From the NCBI GenBank assembly GCA_963277665.1, contig OY728166.1:549379219-549443218 (forward strand): 64,000 nt of DNA, given 5' to 3'. Shown here piece by piece: positions 13,256 to 26,664 of this stretch. The notes under the pieces are model-generated. The model worked only from the letters and a program-made list of their open reading frames with translations. It did no database searches and was not told the origin of the DNA. Numbering within the stretch: the stretch's first letter is position 1; every line of letters starts with the position of its first letter. The translations under genes and the position numbers were made by a program. Source of the DNA: Viscum album (taxonomy: Eukaryota > Streptophyta > Magnoliopsida > Santalales > Viscaceae).

Positions 13256-13270
13256 TATATATATATATAT
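13256..13270. repeat. Short (TA)n tract in element B LTR
   Basis: TATATATATATATAT within the left B LTR. The matching place in the right LTR (about 19063-19075) reads CATATATAATAC, so the tract differs in length between the two once-identical LTRs. Confidence 0.7.
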
Positions 13271-15443
13271 GAATACATTTCAAACATTAAAATTCCCAAT
13301 CAGGTTATCACATCATTCTATTTACAAAATAATTTTATTAAACACTTGGAGTAGTCAATCAGGGATTTAGTTTTATATAATGAAATGTCATTAAGAAAAT
13401 ATTGCATAACCTATTTTAAAACAACCCTAAACACCACGTTTGTATTTAAAAATCCAAACAGTCATATAGTCATGGATTTCATTTGAGTCCAATTTTAAGA
13501 CCCACACAAAGATACATGCAACATTTAGCAAAACAAGAACCTCTTAGAAATCATGGGTTTCGAGAAAAATACATATTCAAAGAACCATATTTATTTGAGG
13601 GCATGTCCATGTAGGCTCCTAGTGAACCCAAGGGTATTACAACATCTAATGGTGCGTTGATCATCAAAAGATACACGATATCATTTAAAAAACACTAAAA
13701 ATCAATAAAACCAACCAATGCAGGAAAAAAAAGTTCCATAAAATTTTTTTACAAGAAAACACCACTCAAGTCATCCAACAATACTTTTTTAAGATAAAGG
13801 CATTTAGTTCCAACCAAGTTGAAAAGGCCTACAAAATGTCATAAATAGAGGAGCATCCTACAATCCATTATTATTAAAAACATTCAACAACTAATCACTA
13901 CCATATGTTAACTACGAACATTATATAGGAGAAAAACATAATCTAAGATTTAATTATGAAAACACAAACAATAAATGAATTAAAATTGGGAGAAAGAGAA
14001 TGAAATAACATACACATAAACATGAAAATATTTTCCATATGGTTTTAACACTTTTAACCATCATAAAAAACACTCTAATGAACAAACTATACGGTGTATA
14101 AGGGTTAAAATAACATTTAGAAATTAATTGATTTAATGCAAGTGAATATGGAAAACTTTTGAAAGAGATAAAGGATTGAAACACCTACCTAAAACAATGG
14201 CCACACCATTCCTTTTAACTAAAATATAAGCTTGTTCCTTCACACGAACTTCCATATATATATATATAAATTGATGAACCTATTCCCTACATAATGAGTG
14301 AACATGCACAGAGATGATACATATCTTTTTACAAATCCATACTTGGTAACACGCGTGTGAGCCTTCGAAAACAATCACAACTCCCTACGATAAATCCCTG
14401 GGACAAATGAACACCAGAAATCCATAAAATAAAATTTTATCCAAACTAAGAAATCAAGATACAATTTAAAAACCAACTCTACAAAAATCACAAATTTCAC
14501 AAGTAAATCCCAAATCAAATTTAACCATTTTGATAAAAAAAACTAAGGTAAAACCCCCCAAATCACATAAATTTACATTAATATCCCATATAACATTTTA
14601 TCAACACCCTAAGTGCATAAAAACATAAAGATAATTGAAGAGTCACACAAAGGACCAATTTTAACAAATTCCATCAATGCCAAGACATCACAAAAAGATA
14701 TACGGGGATACTATAAAGATGTGAATTATATTTTTAAAAATAATGAAAACATGATTTGGATGTTAAAAAAGATTATAATTATAGATGCATGTAGATGTAA
14801 TCTCGGAACTGACTCAAATAATATTTTTAACCAATTCTAGAAAAATTAAGAAAACTATAGAAGACTAATTAAGGGAATAACGAAGCTGAAAATAAAGTTT
14901 TACAACTAAATGAAAGAGATAAAGAATTATCAGTGTTCTCCAAAAATAAAAAATATGAATTCACCTACCATGAGGTGTGTGAATACAACCGCAATTAAAT
15001 GAAAGAGTGTAAATAACATCATGAACCCTTCACACACCCTAAAAATTGAGAAACACAAACAAATGAAACCCCATGATTAGGTCTAGAAAACACAAAGGAA
15101 AAAATCTCATAAAAACTCTACAAACACAGAAATACATACCGAAGAGGGAAGAGGAGAGGCAAGAGGGTATGCTGGCTAAGGCACCAGTGTAGAAAGGAGT
15201 GTGTGTCAAGATGGGGTTCACCGATCGATAGAGGGAACAATGTATGGGGGTCCAGCTGCAGAGAAAGTGTGCAATGCATGGGGGTCAGTGTAGGAGGTGA
15301 AACTATGAATGGAGTAGGGTGACTGGAGTGAGGTTGTCATGCAAGAGGGTATAGAGTGTAGGGGTCACCGTGAGCTGATAGAGGGAGCAGATGGAACAAG
15401 ATGGAAAGTGGGGGGGGATGCTGTGCAGCACTACAAGGGAGAA

Positions 15444-15461
15444 TGGGGGGGATGCCCCCCA
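15444..15461. other. Perfect hairpin in left B LTR (TGGGGGG-GATG-CCCCCCA)
   Basis: Seven-base arms flank a 4-nt loop. The right B LTR has the matching hairpin at 21298-21318 with different but still complementary arms. The position is about 490 nt from the LTR start in element sense, plausibly near the U3/R boundary. Confidence 0.75.
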
Positions 15462-15940
15462 TAGGTTCAACCCATTTTTCTTCTTCTTCTAATAATAATG
15501 ATAATAATAATAATAACAACAATAAAATGTTATAAATAATAATACTTTTATTCATTTTCTTTTAAATACAAACAACATTAATAACAACTGAGTAAAAATT
15601 ATATTTATAACATATTTAATGATAAAAATATTAGTAACAATTTTTAATAAAAATAATATTTTTTTCTACACAATAATATTAATAATATTATGAATATTTA
15701 ATCATTTAACTTATTTTATTTAAATTAAATTTTATTTATAATAAATTCTATACAACCATACGACACCTTGGCTGACTGTGCAGCTACCACCAATAGTGTG
15801 ATGCCCGTGCACGGGTCCGAAAACCACTAAAATTATTAAAGGTAAAAAATATTTGATCATTGCTCAACCCGCACCTTGATGAGGTTTCTGAGAAATAATA
15901 AAATGATATAAAATATCATAAATAGGGTCATAGTTTGACA

Positions 15941-15954
15941 ATTCTCCCCACCAT
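15941..15954 (-). other. Polypurine tract of element B
   Basis: On the minus strand ATGGTGGGGAGAAT immediately precedes the LTR start TGTCAAAC. It sets B in the same orientation as its host element A. Confidence 0.8.
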
Positions 15955-17993
15955 AATACATTCGGATCCATGAAATTTACCATGCCAACAATTAATGCAT
16001 CTTGAGTCCAAGCCCAGATATAAATTAAGGGAACTGAGAGCCTCAAGGTGACCATCCCCAAAAAATGTCACACCTGACCAATTAAAGGTGGACTGTAACC
16101 TGATATTGAGTGGAGAAACCGAGAGGGTTCTCCACACCACGATAATTCACTAATACGGAAAGCCTTGAAACCTGAACACACCACCCATTGGTGGTGGGAA
16201 ACACGGTAACTCCCAAACCATGCTCATTAATTTTCCCCACATGTACTGAACAACACTCATGAGACTTTGATGAAAATATTTCTACAAAACAACCCAACAA
16301 CATGAGGATGAGAAATTAACTCAACTCCACCCATCAATTTCATTAAATGAAGCTTTAACCTAACGAACACATCTGATACCTACACAAAATCAAAATAGTT
16401 CTATTTATCCCAAGGCCCTATATCCTTCAAGGAATCTGAATTATCAAAAAACCACGCTAAGAAAAAATAAGGCTTCTTGGATTTCGGTCGAATGATCTCA
16501 TCGTACCCCCACAATGAGGATGTATTTATGAAGGTCACCATAATCGAACAAAAAAACCTTGTTTATTTCCATCAGAATCTGAGAACATGATCCAGGCCGA
16601 GGATCCACACACCCTCGACCGCTCTTTACTGGGTGCGAGAATCACCCCGAAACTTATGGTAGGGGCCCTAATGGTTGTAGCGTCTCCTACCTTACAGTCA
16701 TGCATTTTTATCCTCTGGTCTCGAACTCTTTCCTCCCAGACGACTCTTATTTTAGAACTCTCCCTGGTGGCCCAAAAAGTCACACGATAGCAAGACTTTG
16801 GAGGGATGCAACAAGGAGGCTTAGAATTCCTGAACCGGCCACACTAGTGGCATGTGAGAGAAAATTCCAACAAACTGAGAGTTGGTACAGATGAAGATAG
16901 ATTCTTAGAGATAGGTTCCTCTATCGTGAACTTCATTCCAAATGTGGAACCTTCACAATAGCTTACCTCCACCAACTACACCTCATACTCTAACAATGCC
17001 GAGACATCCCCCCTTTAATATTCAAGAATTGGACCCTCAAATAACTCTAGAATAGTACAATACTTAACTACCCTGGGAATTCCCAGCAACCTGAAGACTC
17101 ATAATATTTCCAAGCAATACAACTTCCTCTACCAGAAATCAATTACCTCGATAAGCAGACAACACACAAAAATGTACTTAGAACTAGGCATAACTCATTA
17201 ATAACTTTTGGAGGCTTTCTGGACAGCATACTCATAAAAACATGAAAAACACCATTGAAATCGATATTAATTCAAAACTCAATCAATGAAATAATACAAG
17301 ACAAGGGCAACATGCCCATAATCCTATCATATTCCAACATAAGAAAAACTCACTTTTCTAAAACCCACCATTTCATTTAAATGGTTTAAACACACCAATG
17401 CCAGCTTATGGACCGTCACATGTGAATTCATTCAATCCCACTTACATCATCTGTAGACATGTTCTCACACACACTCTCCGCACATACCCATGCACATGTA
17501 ACCCACAATAAATAATTTCAAGGTTCAAATATATATTTCCCTTATCAAATCCAAACACACACCTAATATTTCCAAATAGAAACACTTTATCTTAGAAAAA
17601 TCACTTCATTAACACACACTCACATTCACTGAGATCATAATAAAACACAAAGGACAACAAGAAAATTGAATAAGGAACTATTGCATATGCCTAACCTGAC
17701 AACATGGTGGTGGGTAATTAACAAAGAAAGGTATCACAGTAAGAGGACCTTGGGTCAGACACTTGGACATAACATGCATCACCAAGCCATTTGAGGCCAC
17801 AGCCTGAACTAATTCTCCTCCATTTTCATTCCCCAATCCAAAACAACCTATGATAGAAATCTCAAATGCTAGACCACCCTTGGGGACTCGAGGATAAGTG
17901 TGAGCAATAGTTTGTGATGATCTCCCAGTATGTACCTACTGAATCCCGACAGTACCAATATCCTTCTATTAGACAGCCCAAATATCAAGGTCT
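15955..17993 (-). other. Non-coding interior of element B (about 2 kb)
   Basis: The interior between PPT and PBS has no recognisable gag, protease, RT, RNase H or integrase on either strand. The longest frame (16783-16535, minus, 82 codons) matches no family I recognise. Base composition differs from the rest of the window: GC is higher and CpG is frequent, for example near 16595-16690. A long LTR with a non-coding interior fits a non-autonomous LARD-type element (large retrotransposon derivative) mobilised by another element's proteins. Confidence 0.65.
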
Positions 17994-18005
17994 TCATCTA
18001 ATACC
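17994..18005 (-). other. Primer-binding site of element B
   Basis: The minus strand reads TGGTATTAGATG, matching the initiator-Met PBS TGGTATCAGAGC with few changes. It sits about 8 nt inside the LTR end set at 18015. Confidence 0.72.
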
Positions 18006-20058
18006 ATTTTTTCATGAACCTTCCCAGGTCATTCCTAAACAGGTCACCTGAGCCAGGCTACGACATGACCCGACTGGAGTTCCTGATCCCCAGAGGTTGG
18101 AAACTACTGTTAGGCATTTAAATAGAGAATATGGGAACGAATTATCCCCTAAATAAAAGACAAGTAATTAAATAATGTCTGACAGTAAAAATGTAATCTT
18201 GTAGTAGGAAGGAAATAGACTACACATACCTCCTTATGACCACTTAGGTCACCACCCAACTCAGAACCAATCCTACTCCAACACGGTGCAGCGGAACTAG
18301 GAATCCCTATGAGAAACATAACCTACAACTAAAATGACATAATAGGAATGAGCACCAAGATTCCCCGTAGGGATTCTAGGAATAAGCCACTAAATTCAAA
18401 AGTTATCTTTTTCCAAAGCACTCAATGAACACAAGTTTGAAATACAAGTATGAAAGTTGGTTTTTCTCATTTTAAGAGAAGTAGGTAACATGTTTTTCCA
18501 TTTAATGTTTTCCAAAAACATACAACATGAAATTCCAAAAACAAATTATAATTTTATAAACAAAACCATGATAGAAAGACCAAGGATGTGCTAGAACAAA
18601 ACAGGTAGACAGTGGAAGCTGAGAATTAACTAACAGATATAACTAAAAGTAGACATGAAATTTAAAAAACAATGTATCCATTGGTGATCCTAAACATCCA
18701 TAGAAGACACCTGGACATACTCAGTTCAGAACCACCTGTCAACGTATGGTGAAGCCCCATAATCTATAACCAACTGATCACCCTCACGAAAAAGAAAGTA
18801 CTGGCACTCCACATATAACCTCTATAACAACCAGTGGGTATAAACCCACATAATCAAGACTGATAAGAAACCATAAATTGATCAACTAAAAAATTCCTAG
18901 GAACATATGGGGGTTATAATAATCATACATTGTATGTAGGGGGACCTCACATGGATGAATCACCTTACCATGTCACCACTGCAGTTGCCTACCCCAAGAC
19001 ACGAACGCTTATATGCATTTACCCATAAAAGGGATTCACTAGATAGGAATGCCCCATATACTTACATATATAATACAACATTTGATCTATGCAAAGCACC
19101 AATTAGTTTGTGACGTCATTAGGTTTCCAAAATATCTTTATTAAACACTTGGAGTTGTCAATCAGGAATTTTGTTTTTCATAATCAAATGTCTGTTTGAA
19201 AATATTCCACAGTATCTTTTAAAACATATCTAAAAATCATTTTTGTATTTAAAAAACCAAATGGGAATATACTCATGGATTGTTTTCAGACCAATTCATA
19301 GAGAAACATGAAGAGAGTCACCACATTTAGAAAAATGAGAACCCCTTAGAAAATCTAGGTTTTGAGAAAAATTACTATTCAAATCACCATTATTATTTGT
19401 GGGATCATCCATGTGTGTACCTAGTGCACCCAAAGGTGTGCCAATATCTAATGTCATGTCGAACATCCAATGAGAAACGATATCACTTCCACATATTCAC
19501 TAAGTTCAATCAAACCCACCAATGCAGGAAAACAAGTTCCATAATAAGTTTCTACAAGGAAACACCTATCAAGGCATCCAACAATACCATTTGATGATAA
19601 TTTCATTTAGTTACAAACAATTTGAAAAGGCCTAAACAATACCATAAATAGAGGAGCATCCTAAAATCCATTTTTAATCAAATCATTCCACAAGAAAACA
19701 CTAAATAAGTTAACTACAAATGTAATAGATGTAATAAACAAAATCAATGATTTAATTAAGAAAGAAAGCATTAAATTTATGAAAAATGGTAGCTAGTGCA
19801 TGGAATAACATATGCATTACTAAGAAACTATTTTCAAGTTGTTTTTAACACTTTTAACAATCATAAATAAACACTGTAATGAACTAAATATCATGATTTT
19901 AACGGAGTGAATAGATTTTATAAATTAAATGATACCATGTATGTTCTTATGGAAAACATTATAAAGAGATAAAGGATGGAAACGCCCACTTCAAACTATG
20001 GTCACACCATGATTTCTATCTCAAATACCAGTATTCTAACATGAAAACACATCCATGA

Positions 20059-20068
20059 ACACACACAC

Positions 20069-20109
<41 letters not shown>
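20059..20109. repeat. (AC)n(AT)n microsatellite in right B LTR
   Basis: About 12 bases of AC repeat run into about 39 bases of AT repeat. The equivalent site in the left LTR (about 14252-14269) has only a short TA run and no AC run. Confidence 0.9.
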
Positions 20110-20111
<2 letters not shown>

Positions 20112-21297
20112 ATAAACTGATTCATGTGTTCCCCAAGCTATAAGGGAAGAAAGACAGAGAAGATATATATATATATACATATCCATAACTGTTAATATAC
20201 ATACAAGCCTTCGAAACTGATCATAACTCCCTACGATAAATATCTGGGACTCAAACACACCACTAATCCCTAAAATAAAATGTATTCCAAAAAAATCAAT
20301 CAATATGAAATTTAAAATCCAACCCTAAAAAAATCACAAAGTTCACAAGTAAATCCCAAATCAAATTTCAACATTTTAATAAAATAACACTATGGAAAAC
20401 ACCCTCAAAATCATATCAAATTACATTAAAATCTCAAATCAACTTTTATATACTCCCCAAGTGCATAAACAAAAATAATTAATTAAAAATAACACCAACG
20501 ACCAATTTTTAGGAATTCCATCAATAGAAAAACATAACCAAAAGCAATATGGGGATACCATATGGATGCAAATTATATTTTTTAAAACATTCAAAAAACT
20601 CTTTGACACTTTAACATGCTTATCATCATAGATGAATAAATATGTAAACTAGGAACTATTTCAAATCATATTTTTATCAAATTATAAAAAAATTAAGAAC
20701 ACTATAGAATACTAATTAAGGGCGTAAAAAACTCGAAATAAAGTTTTAAAAATAAATTAAAGAGTGATATAATTATCAGAGTGCTCTAAAAATGAAAAAC
20801 ACGAATTCACCTACCTCGTAGGTGCGCAAATACAACCACACATCAACAGAAGGGAGTGAAAACTTTGTGAACCCTTCGCAAACCAAGATAATTGAGAAAC
20901 ACACTCAAATGAAAACCCCATGACTAGGGTTTGGACAAATAAAAGTTAACCTCTCGTCCAAACAATATAAATGCCGGAAAACATATGAGAGTGGGAAGAG
21001 GAGAAGCCAGAGGGAAGGCTATCAGGGGTGTTGGAACAAAAATAAGGGTGCGCTGAGATGGGGGCCAACGATCAAAGGAGGGTGCAACACACGGGGGTTG
21101 GGCCATTAAGAAAGGGCGTAGTGCATGGTGGTCGGCATAGGAGGTGCGGCCGAGAAAGGAGTAGGGAGACAGAAGTGAGGATGTCATGCAAGAGGGTAGG
21201 GGGCAGGGGATGTTGTGTTCTAGTAGAGGGAGAAAGCCTGATGAAATTACAAAAGAGGAGTTTGGGGGGTCACACATGTGCAGTGTTGTGAGGGAGA

Positions 21298-21318
21298 AGA
21301 GGGGGTGATACCCCCTCT
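21298..21318. other. Perfect hairpin in right B LTR (9-bp arms, GAT loop)
   Basis: Arms AGAGGGGGT and ACCCCCTCT flank GAT. This is the homologue of 15444-15461. Arm sequences differ between copies but both are fully paired. Confidence 0.8.
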
Positions 21319-21784
21319 TGTTTCAAACAGTTTTTCTTATAATAATAATAATAATAACAAAAAATATATTAAAAATAATCATAATTTTATTCATTTTTTT
21401 TTAAATAATAACAAAATTAATAACAAACAGAATAAAAAATATATTTATAACAATTTTAATGATAAAAATATTATTAAAAATTTTTAATAATAAAAAAATT
21501 TTTATCTACACAATTATATTATTATTATTTCCATTTAAAATTTTAACTTTCTTTCTGTACATGAAATATTACTTATTTTAAATACTATACAGTCGAACGA
21601 CACTTGGGGAGACTACGCGTCTACTTCCAACCATGAAGTACCTGTACACGGGTCTGAAACCAATTAGAATTGTTAATGTTTAAAATTTTTTGATCGTCGC
21701 TCAACCAGTGCCTTGACGAGGCTAACCGAAGCTGAGAAATAATCAAATTAAATAAAATAACATAAAGAGGGTCAGGGTGTGAAA

Positions 21785-22139
21785 TGGAAACTGCCTCATG
21801 ATAGATTCAATAAAATTTTATTCCCTACATTATTCTTCTGAATGTCCTATATGATTCATCCCATGATATGGTTTTGTGAGAATAACAACATAGTTTTTTC
21901 ATTCTTCTACAATAACATTTGGTTGATCAAGATGAAAATCATTGTATAGCCCATCACTTTTAGCATTGAAACAGTTCATATGGTCTTCATCCATTATCTA
22001 GAACCAAGATGCATAGTATGAGAAGCTATAAACATAATTTCGAAACCCATGTAATCAAGAATAAAATATCAATTTATGACACTTTTGGTTTTATCTTGTG
22101 TTATTAATGATCATTTAAAAAACACTAGGATTGTATCAT
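21785..22139 (-). other. Element A leader / gag 5' region to the right of element B
   Basis: By position this is the part of element A between the B insertion and the A 5' LTR, so it should hold the leader and the start of gag. The sequence is AT-rich with stops in all frames and no readable gag motif. The border with the LTR is uncertain by tens of bases and no PBS could be fixed. Confidence 0.4.
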
Positions 22140-25100
22140 GTAGTTCAACATATCTATATGGTTCTTACTAAGGTTTTCCCCTGCTAGTTTCTAATGGTTA
22201 ATAGTACCTTTCCTCTAATACAAAATATATCATCCCATACATTACATACATAAATATTACATAAAAATTTGATAATATTCATTAAAAAATATTAAAAAAA
22301 ATTAAAGTACTAGATAGGTATAGTGTCTTTATAAACTGGGAATTAAAAACAACTACTTTATAAGACATCTATATTATCTTTGTATTTTTCCATAATAATT
22401 AGATCCATTTTGAAAATATCTTACTTAATACCCTTCTTCATGTCCTGGGGAAAAGTTCCATAGAAAATAGTTATTTCATATTTTCAATAATTGTATAATA
22501 GGACAATATAAATTATATCATAATCATAAGACATATAAACATTGCATTTTAATACCATTTTCGATATATAAATGATCAAGAAATCATATCATGGGATAAA
22601 TCATAAAACATCATAAAAATCAATGAAAATATGTCCATGAGTCCTTACATAAGACATGGAATTTTTGGCATATACATAATCATAGAAAATAATTTCATAT
22701 TACATAAGTCTCTTTACCAAGACCATCATAATAGACAAAGTAAATTACTAAGCTGAGTTCACTCCTCATTCTAGCATTGTGTCACAAAACTGAGATCATT
22801 TCCCCCTCCACCATGATCAATATAATGAGATTTAAATATTTACATAATGTATTTGAGATATATATATGTCTCACCCATATTATAATTAAATCATTTTTAT
22901 GTGTTCCACAAAAACATTAATCATTTATAATATCATAACCAATGGAAAAAATAGGTTTCTTAAAAATTATTCTATCTTATCATAATTCTGAAATGGATTT
23001 TAAAAATAGGATTACATCATATAAAATAAAACCATAGTAATAAAATGGAAAAAAGTAACCCTATTTAAATACTATTTTCATATATGGAATATAATTTTGA
23101 TAAAAACCCTAAAATTAATTCTTTATGAAAATATCCATTCTTTGACAAAAACATTTTCTTTTTTCAAAATGAAAAAAATAATTGAAATTAATTCCATTGA
23201 CTATAAACAAGAAATATTTTGTAATAAAATTTATGTAAATAATGAATTATGAAAGCCTAAATATACATTCATTTCATATAATTTTATAGTAAATACTCCA
23301 CTTATACTTATTTTAGAAACTAAAAAAAAATTCTCTATCAAAAGAGACAAAATATTACTTTTGTACCATTTCATAACAATTCCCCAATGAGTAATATTAA
23401 CTATATAAATAGTAGAAGGATATAAAGAATATTTAATAATATATATGTAAAAAATATGGACATGGATGATAAATATAACCAAGTTATACCGACATATAAA
23501 CAGTCTCAGGTAATATTGATATTAAAAAATTATCACTTATCATAGTGCTGATATCTTTTTTATGTTTTCCGAAAATCTGTATAATAATTTAAATAACGTC
23601 ACATAATTATTTTAGAATCATATTCATTTAAAAAATCCATTCATATCTTAGGGCTCTTACTAACTGCTTCATTTTCTTATGCATATGTTGTCAAATATGT
23701 TTATATTACTATTCTTAGGTTATAGTTCTATAAATTATAGAATTATATTATTATAATATATGTCATATTTATTCAGTAAATTTATTTAAATAACATTGCT
23801 TTATGGAAGATCATGAGGTATAAATCCTATCACATCATGGAGACGGTAGGTTGTACGTACACATAAGTGTCGATATTATTCCACTAATTGTCAATTTCTA
23901 TAGAAGTGGATGGTGTATAATTATTCATAATAAATATCATGTAATAATAATAATAATATATAGTTATTATTTATATTATTATACACATCCATGTAATCTG
24001 GTGGTGAAAAACATATTATACAATGACATGGAGATAGTAAGCCTTAAATATGCACACGCCATGATTTCTTTTTTTATAGGACAGATAGAAGGTGGAATAC
24101 GGTTATTCCATAATAATAAAATCTTATTATATATGTGATAAGGAATTTATTACTTTATAATTAAATAAATCCTGACGATAATGTAGAAGAAGAATTATAT
24201 TTCAAAAAAATTAAATGGAGAGATTAAAATATCATCGACTTTCTCCTTATAATTCTCCTCTTAAAGCATAAGTGTTTATCATCGGAGAATACCTAAGCCT
24301 TTATAATGTAACTAGGAAAGTTAAGAAGTGAAATAGGATAGATATGGATTATATTGAAGGCTAAATGTGATTTTAATTGGAGGGTTATGTGGTTCCTTTT
24401 TTTAATTGTTGTTAGAGGAACTTTCGAGATCTCCAAAAAAATTATTTTTTAAAAAATAAAACCACATACAAAAACATAAAAAATGTCCCAATTTATAAGA
24501 TTATATAATATAGTATTAAAATATCACAAAAAACTAAAATTTAAACATGTATTTTTGTTAATTGAATCTTTATCATTTTAATTAACACTTATTTATTCAT
24601 TTTACTTTTTAAGTTGGGTATCAAATATTTCAATATTAAAATGGTGCAATATTTATTTATTTGATATAGATTAGACAATAAATGAATAATTTATAACAAT
24701 TGAGAGCATATAATAAATATTATATATTTTTAAAAGTATTTTATTATTTTTATATATTTTCATAAACTATAATTTTGATAAATAATAAACAGTTTCAATT
24801 ATGTTACTATTCAATTCATTGAATTTAAAATTTTTAACATAACAAGTTAACATCAATACAATAATTTTAATATATTTAAAATGTTAGAAGGTAATATTTA
24901 AAATTCATTGGATATATTAATTATCCCAAATTATATTTATTTTTAAATTTTTGTATCATTTCTTTCATATATCGATAAATAAAATAATTACAACTTCAGT
25001 TTTGTGTAATTATTGATACACTAATGTATTGGCTAATAATTATAACTAAAACACTAGGATGAATATAAATATATTATATTTCATTGTATTTTTTTTATTT

Positions 25101-26652
25101 GAAATTATATTCTGTAAAATCCACCTTAAAAAATGTTATACTTATTAAAACATCAAATTCACAAATTTAACATCACTTTTAATTACATAATATATGATTC
25201 ATAATCACATATATAAGGCTCCAAATTATCAACAACTTGACCGCTAGATGATTATGGTCGATATATACTCTACCAAATGTATTTCATCATGTTTTTGTGT
25301 ATTTTAATGGATATTATCATTTTCATAAAATTAATTTATGGATTATTCATTAATTAAATAATTACTGCGTCGACAATATATAAATCCTTAAGATAATTAT
25401 TTATTTTAAAAAATTTACAAATAAATTACTTGGATAAATAAATGAATTAGATTTAAAATGGATATTTATAATTGAATTTATAATATTATTGATATTATAT
25501 ATAAAATGATTTAATTCTTATAATTTTAGGGTGATATATTTAACTTTTCTTAAATAATATAAATTAAATGTAATAATCAAATCCAAGTGGCTTTTGAAGG
25601 ACACAATTCCATCAAAAATATGCTTTATGTCGAAATAAACTCATCAAATAATATTATGAATATTGTAAGTTTAAATTTATTATTTTATTTCTACCCTTAA
25701 TAACATGATTTACTATTTTACCATATTAAAAAGATTTACTGAATAAAATATTCATAATGACTAAATATTAAATAAATCTATTTACAAAATTTTTACATAA
25801 TTATTCCAAATATGGAAAAAAATTAAATATTTTAAGCACATAATTTTTAGTTATTAGTTTAATATTAATATCACTGTTGGATATAGAGAACATGTGTTAC
25901 ATGTTAAAACGTTGCAAATGATTAAAATGTTTTTACATATGAAATCAGTGTAAAATTATTGAAAATGACATAACATATATTGAATGAAAAAAGTATATTC
26001 TATTTTTTTACATTTAAAACATTAAATATTAAATATTATCTATATAATTTTTTCAATGAAAAAATATTTTTTTAATTAAAATTTAGTTTATTTTTACTAT
26101 TAATCAAAAAATGATAGTTATTATAAAAAAATTAATAATTCATCCAAAGTAAATTTTTATATCCTGCATTCAAATAAAATGATTACTGTGTCTTATAATA
26201 ATTATTAATGTGTAAAAAAAATTAATTTAAAATAAGATATCCTTTAATACGTGAAAATTTATCATTTTAATAAAATTTGTTCTTATACATCAAATGGGGT
26301 TTATTGTAACCCTAGTACTAAAACATCTGTTAGATGAATATCAAAAATATTTTATTAAATATATAAGATATATTATTCATTTATTACAATTACATATTGA
26401 AATTTACATAATGTCTTAATAAAAATATATAATTAATATCTATTTTTTTTATAAAATATTGGATTCCAATGATTTGGGTATACATTTTCACAAGTTATTT
26501 ATATTTATTCCCAATTAAAAAACTAATCAGCTATATATGTCATTTTATTCCAATGGTTTCTCATTGTTTGTTTAAACTCATTATTTCACGAAATTCAAGA
26601 AATTGAAGAGTTATTTAAAGAAAATAATTCATTAAAACATCAATGTGTTACA
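22140..26652 (-). repeat. 5' LTR of element A (about 4.5 kb, left border approximate)
   Basis: The right end aligns with 8188-8859: blocks near 26155 (TTCATCCAAAGTAA), 26338 (ATGAATATCAAAAATATTT) and 26608 (TTATTTAAAGAAAAT). The rest resembles the reverse complement of the element 1 LTR: ATTACATACATAAATATTAC at 22231, a TTACTAAG..TTCACTCCTCAT block at 22747, and the spaced motifs at 23841 and 24032. This places it in the same broad LTR family with a similar length. It is very AT-rich and carries no coding sequence; the small ORFs within are chance ORFs. Confidence 0.68.
23836..24050 (-). promoter_or_regulatory. Spaced motif pair in element A 5' LTR
   Basis: CATGGAGACGGTAGG (23837) and CATGGAGATAGTAAGCC (24028) are the reverse complements of the CTTACCATCTCCATG-type motifs of element 1. 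They are 191 bp apart, against 189 bp there. Confidence 0.5.
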
Positions 26653-26664
26653 CAGAGTTCAGTC

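Larger units (their letters stand above)
12472..15940 (-). repeat. 3' LTR of nested element B (about 3.47 kb)
   Basis: This aligns with 18015-21784 along its length. Shared landmarks include GACATGACCCGA at 12520 and 18063, GATAAGAAAC at 13059 and 18862, and a GC-rich block at 15190-15480 and 21000-21320. On the minus strand it begins TGTCAAACTATGACCC, a common gypsy LTR start, right after a PPT. It is about 300 bp shorter than its partner, partly because of simple-repeat differences. Its left end is uncertain by a few bases and no clean target duplication was seen. Confidence 0.85.
18015..21784 (-). repeat. 5' LTR of nested element B (about 3.77 kb)
   Basis: This is the partner of 12472-15940 (see there). 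In element sense it starts at 21784 (TTTCACACCCTGACCC) and ends at 18015, next to the PBS. It contains an (AC)n(AT)n tract at 20059-20109 much longer than in the other copy, a GC-rich block at about 21000-21320 and an (AAT)n tract at 21336-21358. The ORFs at 20924-21291 lie inside this LTR on both strands and look like chance ORFs of the GC-rich block. Confidence 0.85.

Noticed and set aside
8860..15940. 12472-15940 as the 5' LTR of element A, giving a compact element
   Set aside because: The LTR starts differ (TGTTACACCC at 8859 against TGTCAAAC at 15940) and no sequence similarity was seen between 8188-8859 and this LTR. The true partner of 8188-8859 is about 26000-26652.
16535..16894. Overlapping ORFs on both strands as genes
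   Set aside because: They lie in the non-coding interior of element B. They overlap each other on opposite strands and match no family; higher GC lowers stop frequency here.
20924..21291. 117-aa and 77-aa ORFs in a GC-rich block
   Set aside because: They are inside the B LTR on opposite strands and are not conserved as frames in the paired LTR at about 15190-15480.
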